This document shows, one piece after another, positions 23,651-32,900 of a stretch of 64,000 bases of DNA. Where the stretch lies: positions 27,773-91,772 of the forward strand of contig DKUB01000061.1 in the NCBI GenBank assembly GCA_002490465.1, in the 5' to 3' direction. The notes beneath the pieces were generated by a model that saw nothing but the letters and a program-made list of their open reading frames with translations, did not search any database and was not told the DNA's origin. The position numbers and the translations under genes are program-made. How positions within the stretch are numbered: position 1 is the first letter of the stretch; the number at the start of each line of letters is the position of its first letter. Source of the DNA: Lachnoclostridium sp. UBA7215. Lineage in GTDB: Bacteria; Bacillota; Clostridia; Lachnospirales; Lachnospiraceae.

Positions 23651-26600
23651 CTATAAAACCAGAACCCAGCCGTTCAGCCACTTCAAGCCATCCCTTGCAA
23701 ATGTGTCAAGAATCGGCTGCCCGGACAATACCGGATAGAACAGCAGGAACAGCACAAATGCCGCCGTACCATAGACATACATCCATTTCAGCCATTTCGG
23801 ACTGCGTTTTACAAGAAGTACCATAACGTATACAACCATCATTGCCACAAAAGGCACACTGGGGAAATAATGATAAGCAAATGTACAGCGCGGCACAAGA
23901 ATCCATGGCAGATACTGAACCATATAGGCAAATACAAGAAAAGCTGCAACCTTATCACTCCGTCGAATAATTCGATACAGCATGACAAAAAAGGCCGGTA
24001 TGCCTGCCCACCAGACAAGCGGATTTCCAAAAGCACTGATGCCTTCTTTCAAGCCATTCACCACGGTATTGCAGTAATAAAACATCGGCTTTATCATGGT
24101 CGGCCACTGTTCCCATGAAGAGGAATATGGATGTTCGTCTTTCAATGAGGCATGATAATGGAACATTGTATCGGCATTCTTTACCATGCGCCCTACAAGT
24201 TCTGTAAATGGATTCTGATGCTCCTGCAAAAAGTCAATCACGTTTTTATATAAGCCGGTAACTGAGCGCTCCGGGTCCGCTAAAAGACCGGAAAAACGCT
24301 GTACATTATCAACGCATCCATCCGAGAATGGAATATACGATAAAAGGTAAATACTTCCCGCGATCAGAATAAAGAAAAGAACGCAGAATAACAGGGTCCA
24401 CAAGAGCCGTTTTGGAAATACTTCCATCACAAGAGCATGGGAGATGCCATTCGTTGTGCCCTTTGGCTCCTTTTTCGCTTTCACATATTCTGCAATCCGC
24501 ACTCCCATAATGGCAAAAAAGAACACGCCAAGACCCGCTGCCGCATAGACACCCGTCCATTTGGAAGCACATCCAAGACCCATCATAACCGCACTTAAAC
24601 CAAGGGGAACAAACATTTTCCAAAGCGGCGTCTCATAAAAATCCGTCTGTGCATATTGCAGCATAAAATAAAACATAGCAATGATAAAGAACGTGCCATA
24701 CACATCAATGGTGGAAATCCTCGTCTGGGTAAAATGCATAAAATCAAAAGCAAAAAGGAACGTCAGCATTCCTGCCGCCCAGGTACTTCCACCAAACAGG
24801 CGTCTGCCAAAAGCATATAAAAACGGCAGCATTCCAATGCCGAACAATACACCTGCAATACGCCAGCCAAAAGGATTCATGCCAAAAACACGCACACCAA
24901 GGCTGATAAAAAATTTCCCGAGCGGCGGGTGTGTATTTTCATAATTATACAAATCATGCGTCATCTCATAAGCTGTCCTCGCATGATAGATTTCATCAAA
25001 ATAAGTTCCGCTGCGGAACGTCTGCAGCTCATCAAAATATTCCTGCTCATCAAAAAGTTCCGGATAATCATTCGTATTTACCGGCACCAGTTTATTTTTA
25101 GCACTATCTAAAATAACTAATTCCTTTAAAACAGATTCGCCGTCCTGCGCGGTCAGACGGATATAGCGGTAACCCTCCGCAAGGTTATAGCTTTTATCCT
25201 CTGTCCCCTCAGCCTTTAATGCATTCCACTTGAACACACTGGGCGCCGTCATGAGGACGTCACTTCCCCCGACAGGCCGGTAATTTTCTCCGTCGTGGGA
25301 CATTTCAAGCCGGAACTTACGGTTCTCATAATTGCCAAGATACGTATATATCATGTCAATTTCCTTATCCTCGCCCAAATCAAGGGAAATGACATTATCA
25401 TTCACATCCTGTTCTGTATCTGAAATATGGTATGCCCACTCCGTTTCCGGTGCCCCCATATCTCCTAAATCATACAGGGCAAATGCAGAATACACAAGCA
25501 TAATTGCTCCGAGCACAATAAAGTCTCTTTTAGCAAGCCCCGGCAGCGCAGCCGGTCTCCGGAACAAAATACGCTCCCGCACGATTTCCTCTTTTTCCTT
25601 CGCTTCTTTTTTGTGAATAATATAGGGAAGGTGATTGGATTTCTTTCCGCGCTTTGCCGGCAGTTCTCGCAATTCCAAAAGCTCTGATTTGCTTCTGATG
25701 GCAAAAAACATATAAGCATACAGTGCCAGTGTCATCAGCGCTGTTATGCCAATAATCCCCCCCTGGGGACCTGTTGTGTTATATTCATCAAAATAATAGA
25801 GAACATGCCCGACATTGAGCAGCTGGACAACCGAGAATCCAACATAGGTAAAGAACAGCTCCCTCGTCGGCTTAACAAGGAACGCTGCCAGCATCAAAAC
25901 AATAATCGGGAATAAATACCTCTCGTGCATACGCACAGAGAAGAGGAACATTGTCCCAACTACAACGCACATGCTCAGAAAATATTTAGATTTATCCTCT
26001 TTTAATCGGAAGAAAATAAAACCACTCAAAATAACAGAGGCAAAAATCGCCAATGTACCCCACTGGTGATATTGCAAAAACAGGAAACTTCCGGATTGAT
26101 CTGCCCAGTTTTTCCCAAACAGTGCCCAAATATTATAAGCATTTATCGTACAGTACTCATAGGAACCCAGCGTGTCTATATACTGACTGATAACTTTTCC
26201 AAGACCAAAAGGTGCTGCCAGCAGAAACATAAGCGCAATTGCCGAAACACCACCGATTAAATCCCGTATTAACTTTTGTTTATTGAAATCTTTTATAAAT
26301 ACCTGCTCTGCTATTGTCCATATCAGAATGGGGGCAAATATTAATGTCTGGGGCTTTATCAGCGCCCCGACAATAAAAGTAAAGTATGCCGGAATTCTTT
26401 TCTCCTCCATGCACAGATAACAGGTGAGCAGCACAAACAAGGTAAATACACCGTCTGTCTGTCCCCAAACCGAGGAATCCAGAACCACAATCGGATTCAG
26501 GACATACATCACGGCAATTAAAAGGGAAGACCCTTCTGAAAACTTTTTCTTGGCCAGACGATACAAAACAAATCCTGCTGCCACATCGGAAAGCATTGGC

Positions 26601-27058
26601 ACAAGCTTAATCAGGATGCGTCCTGCCGTCGACATTGTCTCAATGGAGAAAAGATGACGAATGGCAGCAATTACCCAGAGAATAGCCATATACCCGGGGG
26701 GATAATCGGTGAAAGCATCCAGGTAATAAAACTTACCGATTCCATTATCAAAAATCATATCGGACCAGGCATAAAAACAGTTCATATCCGTCTCATGCCC
26801 CTCATAATTTGCCGCAAGAATCATTTTAATAAGCAGCGAAGCGCCAAGAACAATAAGAATCCATGTCCAGTCTTTCTTTTTGTCCTTTCCATACTCACGG
26901 ATTCCCTCTACTTCATAGCGGAGTTTCCAACAATATATTCCGGTAAAGACAACCGGAACAAGCATTACAACAAGCATCAGGTTGATGAAATCCGGATTCC
27001 AATTTTTCATAGTCTCCCAATCAATCATACTTTTTATTACCTCAACCATCCTATTCAT
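23651..27058 (-). CDS. double GT-C glycosyltransferase (mannosyltransferase-like plus PMT family)
   Basis: A 1135-residue polytopic membrane protein. The N-terminal half (to about 480) is a GT-C module of the DUF2029/Gpi18-like type, with an acidic first-loop motif and FTDYPPGYMAILW. A soluble stretch (about 520-680) reads like a galactose-binding (F5/8-type) beta sandwich. The C-terminal half is a PMT (GT39) module with YFDEIYHARTAYE, THPPLGKFF, RISTIDVYGTFFI and CASKWTGVYAAAG. Such enzymes use polyprenyl-phosphate sugars to glycosylate proteins or wall polymers outside the membrane. I choose the ATG at 27058 (GGAGAACAGG before it). Fusing two GT-C modules suggests sequential sugar additions. 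Confidence 0.82.
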   Translation of the reverse strand: MNRMVEVIKSMIDWETMKNWNPDFINLMLVVMLVPVVFTGIYCWKLRYEVEGIREYGKDKKKDWTWILIVLGASLLIKMILAANYEGHETDMNCFYAWSDMIFDNGIGKFYYLDAFTDYPPGYMAILWVIAAIRHLFSIETMSTAGRILIKLVPMLSDVAAGFVLYRLAKKKFSEGSSLLIAVMYVLNPIVVLDSSVWGQTDGVFTLFVLLTCYLCMEEKRIPAYFTFIVGALIKPQTLIFAPILIWTIAEQVFIKDFNKQKLIRDLIGGVSAIALMFLLAAPFGLGKVISQYIDTLGSYEYCTINAYNIWALFGKNWADQSGSFLFLQYHQWGTLAIFASVILSGFIFFRLKEDKSKYFLSMCVVVGTMFLFSVRMHERYLFPIIVLMLAAFLVKPTRELFFTYVGFSVVQLLNVGHVLYYFDEYNTTGPQGGIIGITALMTLALYAYMFFAIRSKSELLELRELPAKRGKKSNHLPYIIHKKEAKEKEEIVRERILFRRPAALPGLAKRDFIVLGAIMLVYSAFALYDLGDMGAPETEWAYHISDTEQDVNDNVISLDLGEDKEIDMIYTYLGNYENRKFRLEMSHDGENYRPVGGSDVLMTAPSVFKWNALKAEGTEDKSYNLAEGYRYIRLTAQDGESVLKELVILDSAKNKLVPVNTNDYPELFDEQEYFDELQTFRSGTYFDEIYHARTAYEMTHDLYNYENTHPPLGKFFISLGVRVFGMNPFGWRIAGVLFGIGMLPFLYAFGRRLFGGSTWAAGMLTFLFAFDFMHFTQTRISTIDVYGTFFIIAMFYFMLQYAQTDFYETPLWKMFVPLGLSAVMMGLGCASKWTGVYAAAGLGVFFFAIMGVRIAEYVKAKKEPKGTTNGISHALVMEVFPKRLLWTLLFCVLFFILIAGSIYLLSYIPFSDGCVDNVQRFSGLLADPERSVTGLYKNVIDFLQEHQNPFTELVGRMVKNADTMFHYHASLKDEHPYSSSWEQWPTMIKPMFYYCNTVVNGLKEGISAFGNPLVWWAGIPAFFVMLYRIIRRSDKVAAFLVFAYMVQYLPWILVPRCTFAYHYFPSVPFVAMMVVYVMVLLVKRSPKWLKWMYVYGTAAFVLFLLFYPVLSGQPILDTFARDGLKWLNGWVLVL

Positions 27059-27076
27059 CCTGTTCTCCATTTCTCA

Positions 27077-27988
27077 TTAACTGTTTTTGTGTACATGTTC
27101 ATGCGTAAACAAATGCTCCGAACAATATTCATAATTCCCCTCGCATTTTGAACAATACCGGAACTCCAAATCCGGGGAGTCAAGTTCTGTCCTTCCACAG
27201 ATAGCACAGCGGTGAATCGCCCCATTTCCACCCTGGGGCCCCGCCGCCCTCTTCTTATACTCACGTCGGCGCTTTGTGCGTTTGTAAGCTGCTCTTGGAC
27301 TTGCTGTGTGTCCCCGTCCAAACAGAAAATAAATACCACAGTTTATCAGGGAAACAATAATCAGTGCTGCAACCAGATAAAAGCCAATCTTCAGACTCAT
27401 AACAAGCTGATATCCAAGATACACTAAATCAATCAGCCCGAGCCATTTTGCCTTAACCGGAATAATAAAATATACCAGGAACTGCACATCCGGAAACATG
27501 GCAGCAAAGGCCAGAAAGAGTGACTGGTTCAAATACTCCGTGGAAATAAATCCTCCTATGAAACTGCCGATTCCGGCAGCTCCGGCAGGCCCAAACTGCA
27601 TATAATAAACAAAATATCCGACGAAACCAACAATCCATATAAAGATGATTCCCGAAACATAGTACAAATTAAAGCGGAACCGTCCCCACATCTGCTCAAG
27701 GCTTGTCCCAACAAAATAATACAGGCTCAGCCATACAATATACCAGACCAGATCCACTAAAAAGCTGTCGCCCATGCTCACTGTCGGATGCATTAAAAAG
27801 GTAAAAAGCCGCCACACCTGCCCATGCATGATTTTATATGGGTCAAAACTCAGAAATGTATGATACAGCTGTGGCTGAATAATATTCAATACATTCCCGA
27901 CTATACTGATGATGAGTATATATTGAATCAGGTGGGGCACAGACAGATGCCCGAATTTCTTTTCTAACTTATTAATTAAATCCACCAT
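27077..27988 (-). CDS. rhomboid-like membrane protein with C-terminal zinc ribbon
   Basis: A 303-residue protein with six helices and the rhomboid-superfamily layout: HGQVWRLFTFLMHP in the first loop and LEQMWGRFRFNLYYVSG. The serine of the usual GxSG is missing; the aligned segment reads GPAGAAG (133-139), so it is probably proteolytically inactive, like derlins or TMEM115. A basic linker (about 227-250) leads to a cytoplasmic zinc ribbon with Cys261, Cys264, Cys279 and Cys282 and a His-rich tail. GGAGGTTA precedes the ATG. It stands upstream of the glycosyltransferase by seven bases, so a role in its membrane assembly or client handling is conceivable. Confidence 0.75.
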   Translation of the reverse strand: MVDLINKLEKKFGHLSVPHLIQYILIISIVGNVLNIIQPQLYHTFLSFDPYKIMHGQVWRLFTFLMHPTVSMGDSFLVDLVWYIVWLSLYYFVGTSLEQMWGRFRFNLYYVSGIIFIWIVGFVGYFVYYMQFGPAGAAGIGSFIGGFISTEYLNQSLFLAFAAMFPDVQFLVYFIIPVKAKWLGLIDLVYLGYQLVMSLKIGFYLVAALIIVSLINCGIYFLFGRGHTASPRAAYKRTKRRREYKKRAAGPQGGNGAIHRCAICGRTELDSPDLEFRYCSKCEGNYEYCSEHLFTHEHVHKNS

Positions 27989-28036
27989 TAACCTCCATTG
28001 TTCTCAGCACATATTCTTTTCAGCATTTGTTCTTAT

Positions 28037-28963
28037 TTAGAATAAGTCCTTTTTACGAAACAGAATCGCCACTAGACCGGACACAACAAAAGTCAGTATA
28101 ATTACTGTTATAAAACCATATGGCGCATGCCCAAGGGGAATGATATCAAAATTCATTCCAAAAAAACTGGCGATCATAGTTGGAATTGAAAGCACAATTG
28201 TGACAGTTGCCAGAAATTTCATCACAATATTCAGGTTATTGGAAATAACAGAGGCAAAGGCATCCATCATGCCGCTTAAAATTCCGCTGTAAATGTTCGC
28301 CATCTCGATTGCCTGTTTATTCTCAATAATGACATCTTCCAGCAAATCTTCATCCTCAGGATATTTACGCACTTTTTCTGTCCGGAGAAGTTTTTCCAAA
28401 ACAACCTCATTGGAACGAAGAGAGGTCGTAAAATATACAAGACTCTTCTCTAATTCCAAAAGCTCTATCAGCTCACTGTTTTTCTGCGAAATATGAAGCT
28501 TCTCCTCGATCTGGTCACTTTTCCTGTCAATAATCCTCAGATAGCGGAGATATGAAGTAGCATTCCTGTATAATATCTGAAATACAAAACGCGTCTTTTT
28601 AAATGTATAAAATTCCCTCACGCGCCGATTTTCAAAAGCCTTTAAAACCGGAGATTTCTCCAGACAAACTGTAACGATCAGCTCCTTTGTCATATAAATG
28701 CCAAGAGGAATTGTCACATAGCGGTCCTTTTCATCCAGGGAAGGAATATCCACAAGGATCATCGTATAATTGTCTTCCAACTCTATTCGTGAGCGCTCTT
28801 CATCATCCAGGGGAGCCCGCAAATCGTCAATATCAATACCCGTATCTTCCTGCAGGCGTTCCAGTTCCTCCCCTGTCGGATGTGTCACGGAGACCCAGCA
28901 GCCTTCCTCCACCTTGTCCATTTCCATCAGATCATCTTCTGTGGTCTTGTATATGGCAATCAT
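28037..28963 (-). CDS. corA: CorA-family magnesium/divalent cation transporter
   Basis: A 308-residue protein with a large cytoplasmic N-terminal domain and two C-terminal helices. The signature FGMNFD lies at the end of the first helix (around residue 268), and the short loop between helices is IIPLGHAPYG. CorA homopentamers carry Mg2+ or related ions across the membrane. AGGAGAACTCTG precedes the ATG. The leader between the LysM gene and corA contains a GC-rich nine-base-pair hairpin. The second helix ends in the basic FRKKDLF typical of the family. Confidence 0.92.
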   Translation of the reverse strand: MIAIYKTTEDDLMEMDKVEEGCWVSVTHPTGEELERLQEDTGIDIDDLRAPLDDEERSRIELEDNYTMILVDIPSLDEKDRYVTIPLGIYMTKELIVTVCLEKSPVLKAFENRRVREFYTFKKTRFVFQILYRNATSYLRYLRIIDRKSDQIEEKLHISQKNSELIELLELEKSLVYFTTSLRSNEVVLEKLLRTEKVRKYPEDEDLLEDVIIENKQAIEMANIYSGILSGMMDAFASVISNNLNIVMKFLATVTIVLSIPTMIASFFGMNFDIIPLGHAPYGFITVIILTFVVSGLVAILFRKKDLF

Positions 28964-29004
28964 CAGAGTTCTCCTTTCCTTCCTTTGTAATTTCCTTTAA
29001 CACC

Positions 29005-29040
29005 TGCGGCCCATTACAGGATAGCCTTTCGTGGGCCGCA
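29005..29040 (-). terminator. GC-rich hairpin between the LysM gene and corA
   Basis: TGCGGCCCA and TGGGCCGCA (29005-29013 and 29032-29040) form a perfect nine-base-pair stem with an 18-base loop. No T run follows on either strand. It may be an imperfect terminator of the LysM gene or a structured leader of corA. Confidence 0.5.
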
Positions 29041-29078
29041 CATACGTGTTTTTATTATATCGGGTTCAATACCCTTTG

Positions 29079-29651
29079 TCAAACTTTCTTTCGTATATGC
29101 AGCCCTGTTCCTCTGGCCAGCATCAGCGTCTCTGGCGAATTGCACTCAAAAAAGTCAGAAACACTCATATCCTGTTCCTCTAAAAACTGCTCAAAAGACA
29201 TATCTTTTTCACAGACGTACTCCTTCTCTGTACTACATACATCCTCTTCTTCATCCTCATCACTTTCCATTTGGACTTCCGGGCGGTTATCATTATCGTC
29301 GTAATCATTATCATAATCATCATAATTATCATCATCCGGTTCCATACGGGGTTCTGGTCTCATTGGAGGCTCCGGCCCTTCTGGCGGTCTTGGGCCTTCC
29401 GGTGGTCTCGGTCCTGTCGGAGGAACCGGCCTCTGTGGCGGTTTCGGCCCAAAGGGCGGCCTCATCATTCCCGGATATGGACGTGCCACAGGAATACAGA
29501 TTTCCTGTCCCGGCTGCAAGTTATATACATCAACATAAGGGTTCGCTCTTAAAATAAGCCCCAGTGGAACACGGTATCTCCTACTGAGTTGATAGAGATT
29601 ATCCCCTTGCTTTATCACATGTACCATGCCATTACAATATCGCTGATTCAT
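29079..29651 (-). CDS. LysM-domain protein with proline-rich and acidic segments
   Basis: A 190-residue protein: one LysM domain (about 9-57, HVIKQGDNLYQLSRRYRVPL to PGQEICIP) that binds peptidoglycan-type glycans, a Pro-Gly-Arg repeat region (about 60-105, units of RPPEGP), an Asp/Tyr/Asn-rich acidic stretch (DDNYDDYDNDYDDN) and a C-terminal segment (MSFEQFLEEQDMSVSDFFEC). There is no signal peptide, which is the pattern of spore-coat proteins such as SafA that reach the cortex from the mother cell. AAGGAAAGG precedes the ATG. A spore-coat role is inference. Confidence 0.75.
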   Translation of the reverse strand: MNQRYCNGMVHVIKQGDNLYQLSRRYRVPLGLILRANPYVDVYNLQPGQEICIPVARPYPGMMRPPFGPKPPQRPVPPTGPRPPEGPRPPEGPEPPMRPEPRMEPDDDNYDDYDNDYDDNDNRPEVQMESDEDEEEDVCSTEKEYVCEKDMSFEQFLEEQDMSVSDFFECNSPETLMLARGTGLHIRKKV

Positions 29652-29756
29652 GTTATGCCTTTCCTTATAAAATATTTTTTTATCATATTATTCCAGCAAA
29701 GAGAAAAAGGTGAAAAAAACACACATATCAAACCAAAATATGGCTTTTATCTTTTG

Positions 29757-29785
29757 TTGCAATTCGTAACTTTTTGTCGTATAAT
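29757..29785 (+). promoter_or_regulatory. promoter of the activase gene
   Basis: TTGCAA (29757-29762), 17 bases, TATAAT (29780-29785) on the plus strand. The predicted transcript has a leader of about 195 bases that contains a short ORF and several hairpins. Confidence 0.75.
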
Positions 29786-29850
29786 ATGATTTTAGTGGCG
29801 CGGCATAGTCTTTGTACTGCCGCATAAAATTACAATAGACAAGGGAGTAG

Positions 29851-29985
29851 ATGGAAATTTCAAGCTATCTATCATCTGAAATAGAAAGAGTGAAATTTTT
29901 CATTCCAGAAAAATTTTCACTCTATAAAGTTTGCGCATACGCGCAAACTTCGCTATGCGGAAAAGACATCCGCGAATGGAGGTAA
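29851..29985 (+). CDS. putative 44-codon leader peptide ORF
   Basis: An ATG at 29851 close behind AAGGGAG opens a 44-codon frame (MEISSYLSSEIERVKFFIPE at the start, ending GKDIREWR) that stops three bases before the activase ATG. Its last codons contain the GGAGG used by the downstream gene. Within the frame lie three hairpins: GAGTGAAA...TTTCACTC, GTTTGCGC-ATAC-GCGCAAAC and GCGGA...TCCGC. A translating ribosome would melt them, so the ORF could couple leader translation to activase expression. The peptide itself resembles nothing I know, and the ATG-to-site spacing is short. Confidence 0.4.
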   Translation: MEISSYLSSEIERVKFFIPEKFSLYKVCAYAQTSLCGKDIREWR

Positions 29986-29988
29986 AAT

Positions 29989-32900
29989 ATGAACAGAGTA
30001 GGAATTGATATCGGTTCTACGACAGTAAAAATTGCCATTTTAGATGACAGGAACCATATTATCTTTTCAGCTTATGAACGGCATTTTGCCAATATTCAGG
30101 AAACACTTCGCCAAATTATTGAACGGGCCTGTAAAGAACTTGGCAACCGGGATATTGCTCCTATGATTACCGGGTCCGGTGGTCTCTCGATCTCAACCTG
30201 CCTGGATATACCATTTGTCCAGGAAGTAGTAAGTGTAGCTACCGCATTAAAAGATTATGCACCACAGACTGATGTAGCAATAGAGCTTGGTGGAGAAGAT
30301 GCCAAAATCATATATTTCACAGACGGTATCGAACAGCGCATGAACGGGATTTGCGCAGGTGGTACCGGTTCTTTTATTGACCAGATGGCAACGCTTTTGA
30401 AAACAGATGCTGCCGGATTAAATGAATATGCAAAAAGCTATCAAGCTCTTTATCCTATTGCCGCCCGCTGCGGAGTATTTGCCAAGACAGACATTCAGCC
30501 ATTGATTAACGAGGGTGCTGCCAAGTCCGATCTGGCCGCCTCCATTTTCCAGGCCGTTGTCAACCAGACGATAAGTGGTCTTGCCTGTGGTAAGCCAATT
30601 CGTGGAAATGTTGCCTTTCTTGGGGGGCCTCTGCATTTTCTTACAGAATTAAAAGAAGCTTTTATCCGCACTCTGAAACTTGAGGGGGATGCCATTATTG
30701 CGCCGGATAATTCGCACCTTTTTGCTGCCAGCGGTGCCGCCATGAATTCACAGGGCGAGCATACAACTACTCTTGAAAAGCTGTTAAATAAACTTTCGAA
30801 TGAAATTAAAATAGAATTTGAAGTGACTCGTATGGAGCCGCTTTTTAAAGACGAAACCGAATACAACCATTTTCTGCAGGAACACAGTATTCACAGTGTA
30901 AAAAAATCAGAGCTGGCAAACTATGAGGGTAATGTATTTCTTGGTGTAGATGCCGGCTCCACAACAACAAAAGTTGCTCTTGTCGGTGAAGACGGCTCAC
31001 TGTTATATTCTTTTTATGATAATAACAACGGAAGCCCGTTAAAAACAACGATTAAAGCGATTAAGGAAATTTATGAGCTTCTTCCGGACAGTGCTTCTAT
31101 CGTGCGCTCCTGTTCTACCGGTTACGGAGAAGCTCTGATTCAATCCGCCCTCATGCTTGATGAAGGAGAAGTGGAGACGGTATCCCATTATTACGCCGCA
31201 TCCTTTTTTGAGCCAAAAGTGGACTGCATCCTGGACATCGGCGGGCAGGATATGAAATGTATAAAAATAAAAAATGAATCGGTAGACAGTGTACAGCTTA
31301 ACGAAGCATGTTCTTCCGGCTGTGGCTCTTTCATCGAAACTTTTGCACGTTCCTTGAACTATGATGTAAAGGATTTCGCTAAACTTGCCCTTTTTGCTGA
31401 AAATCCAATTGACCTGGGCTCACGCTGTACGGTATTTATGAATTCAAAAGTTAAACAGGCCCAGAAAGAAGGCGCTACTGTTGCTGATATCTCTGCCGGA
31501 CTTGCTATTTCTGTTATTAAAAATGCCCTGTTAAAAGTAATTAAGCTGACAGACCCAAAGGACCTTGGAAAAAATGTCGTCGTGCAGGGGGGGACCTTTT
31601 ATAACGATGCTGTCTTAAGAAGTTTTGAACGCGTTTCCGGCTGTCACGCTGTACGTCCGGATATTGCCGGTATCATGGGTGCATTTGGTGCTGCCCTCAT
31701 CGCCCGCGAACACTACGAAGAGGACATGGAAACAACAATGCTTCCATTAGAAGAAATCATTAACCTTAAATTTGAGAGCTCTATGGCCCGTTGTAAAGGT
31801 TGTACAAACCACTGCCTCCTGACCATAAACCGTTTTACTGGCGGCCGTCAGTTTATTTCCGGCAACCGCTGCGAACGAGGGCTGGGACGCGAAAAAACAC
31901 ATCAGGATATTCCAAATCTCTACGACTATAAAAACAAGCGGCTGTTTGATTATTACAAACCTCTGCCTGCAGATAAGGCATACCGTGGAAAAGTGGGAAT
32001 TCCCCGTGTATTAAATATGTATGAAAACTATCCATACTGGTTTACCTTCTTTACAGGGCTCGGCTACGAGGTAGTGCTCTCTCCGGCATCTTCCCGGAAA
32101 ATATATTCACTTGGTATCGAATCCATTCCAAGTGAATCAGAGTGCTATCCCGCCAAACTGGCCCACGGCCATATTATGTGGTTATTAAACCAAGGTGTAA
32201 CTTATATCTTCTATCCATGTGTCCCTTATGAGCGCAAGGAATTTGACGGTGCAGGCAATCACTATAACTGTCCTATTGTCACATCTTATGGAGAGAATAT
32301 AAAAAATAACATTGAAGAGTTAAAAGACGATTCAATTATATTTCAAAATCCCTTTGTTTCCTTTGAGAGCGATAAGATTCTTGCCAATGAGCTTGTGAAA
32401 TATATCAGTAAACAAAATGATATTCCTGCCAGTGAAATAAAGCAGGCCGCCCATAAGGCTTATGAAGAGCTTCTAAAAACCCGCGAGGACATAAAACAAA
32501 AGGGAAAAGAGGTCCTTGAATGGATGGAAAAAAATAACAGGCGGGGAATTGTGCTGGCTGGCCGCCCATATCATATCGATCCGGAAATCAATCACGGTAT
32601 TCCGGAACTTATAACATCCTATGACATTGCTGTGTTGTCCGAAGACAGCATTTCCCATCTGGCACCAGTTGACCGGCCAACAATTGCCATGGATCAGTGG
32701 ATGTACCATTCCCGTCTCTATGGTGCAGCCAGCTTTGTCCGCACACAGGAAAACCTGGAATTAATCCAGCTCAATTCCTTTGGCTGCGGCCTGGATGCCG
32801 TTACAACGGACCAGGTAAATGACATTTTGACAGATTCCGGGAAAATATGCACCGTATTAAAAATTGATGAAGTAAATAACCTGGGAGCCGCACGCATCCG

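Noticed and set aside
29271..29557. Plus-strand ORFs opposite the LysM protein, with a long isoleucine run
   Set aside because: They mirror the Asp/Asn/Tyr-rich stretch of the real gene.
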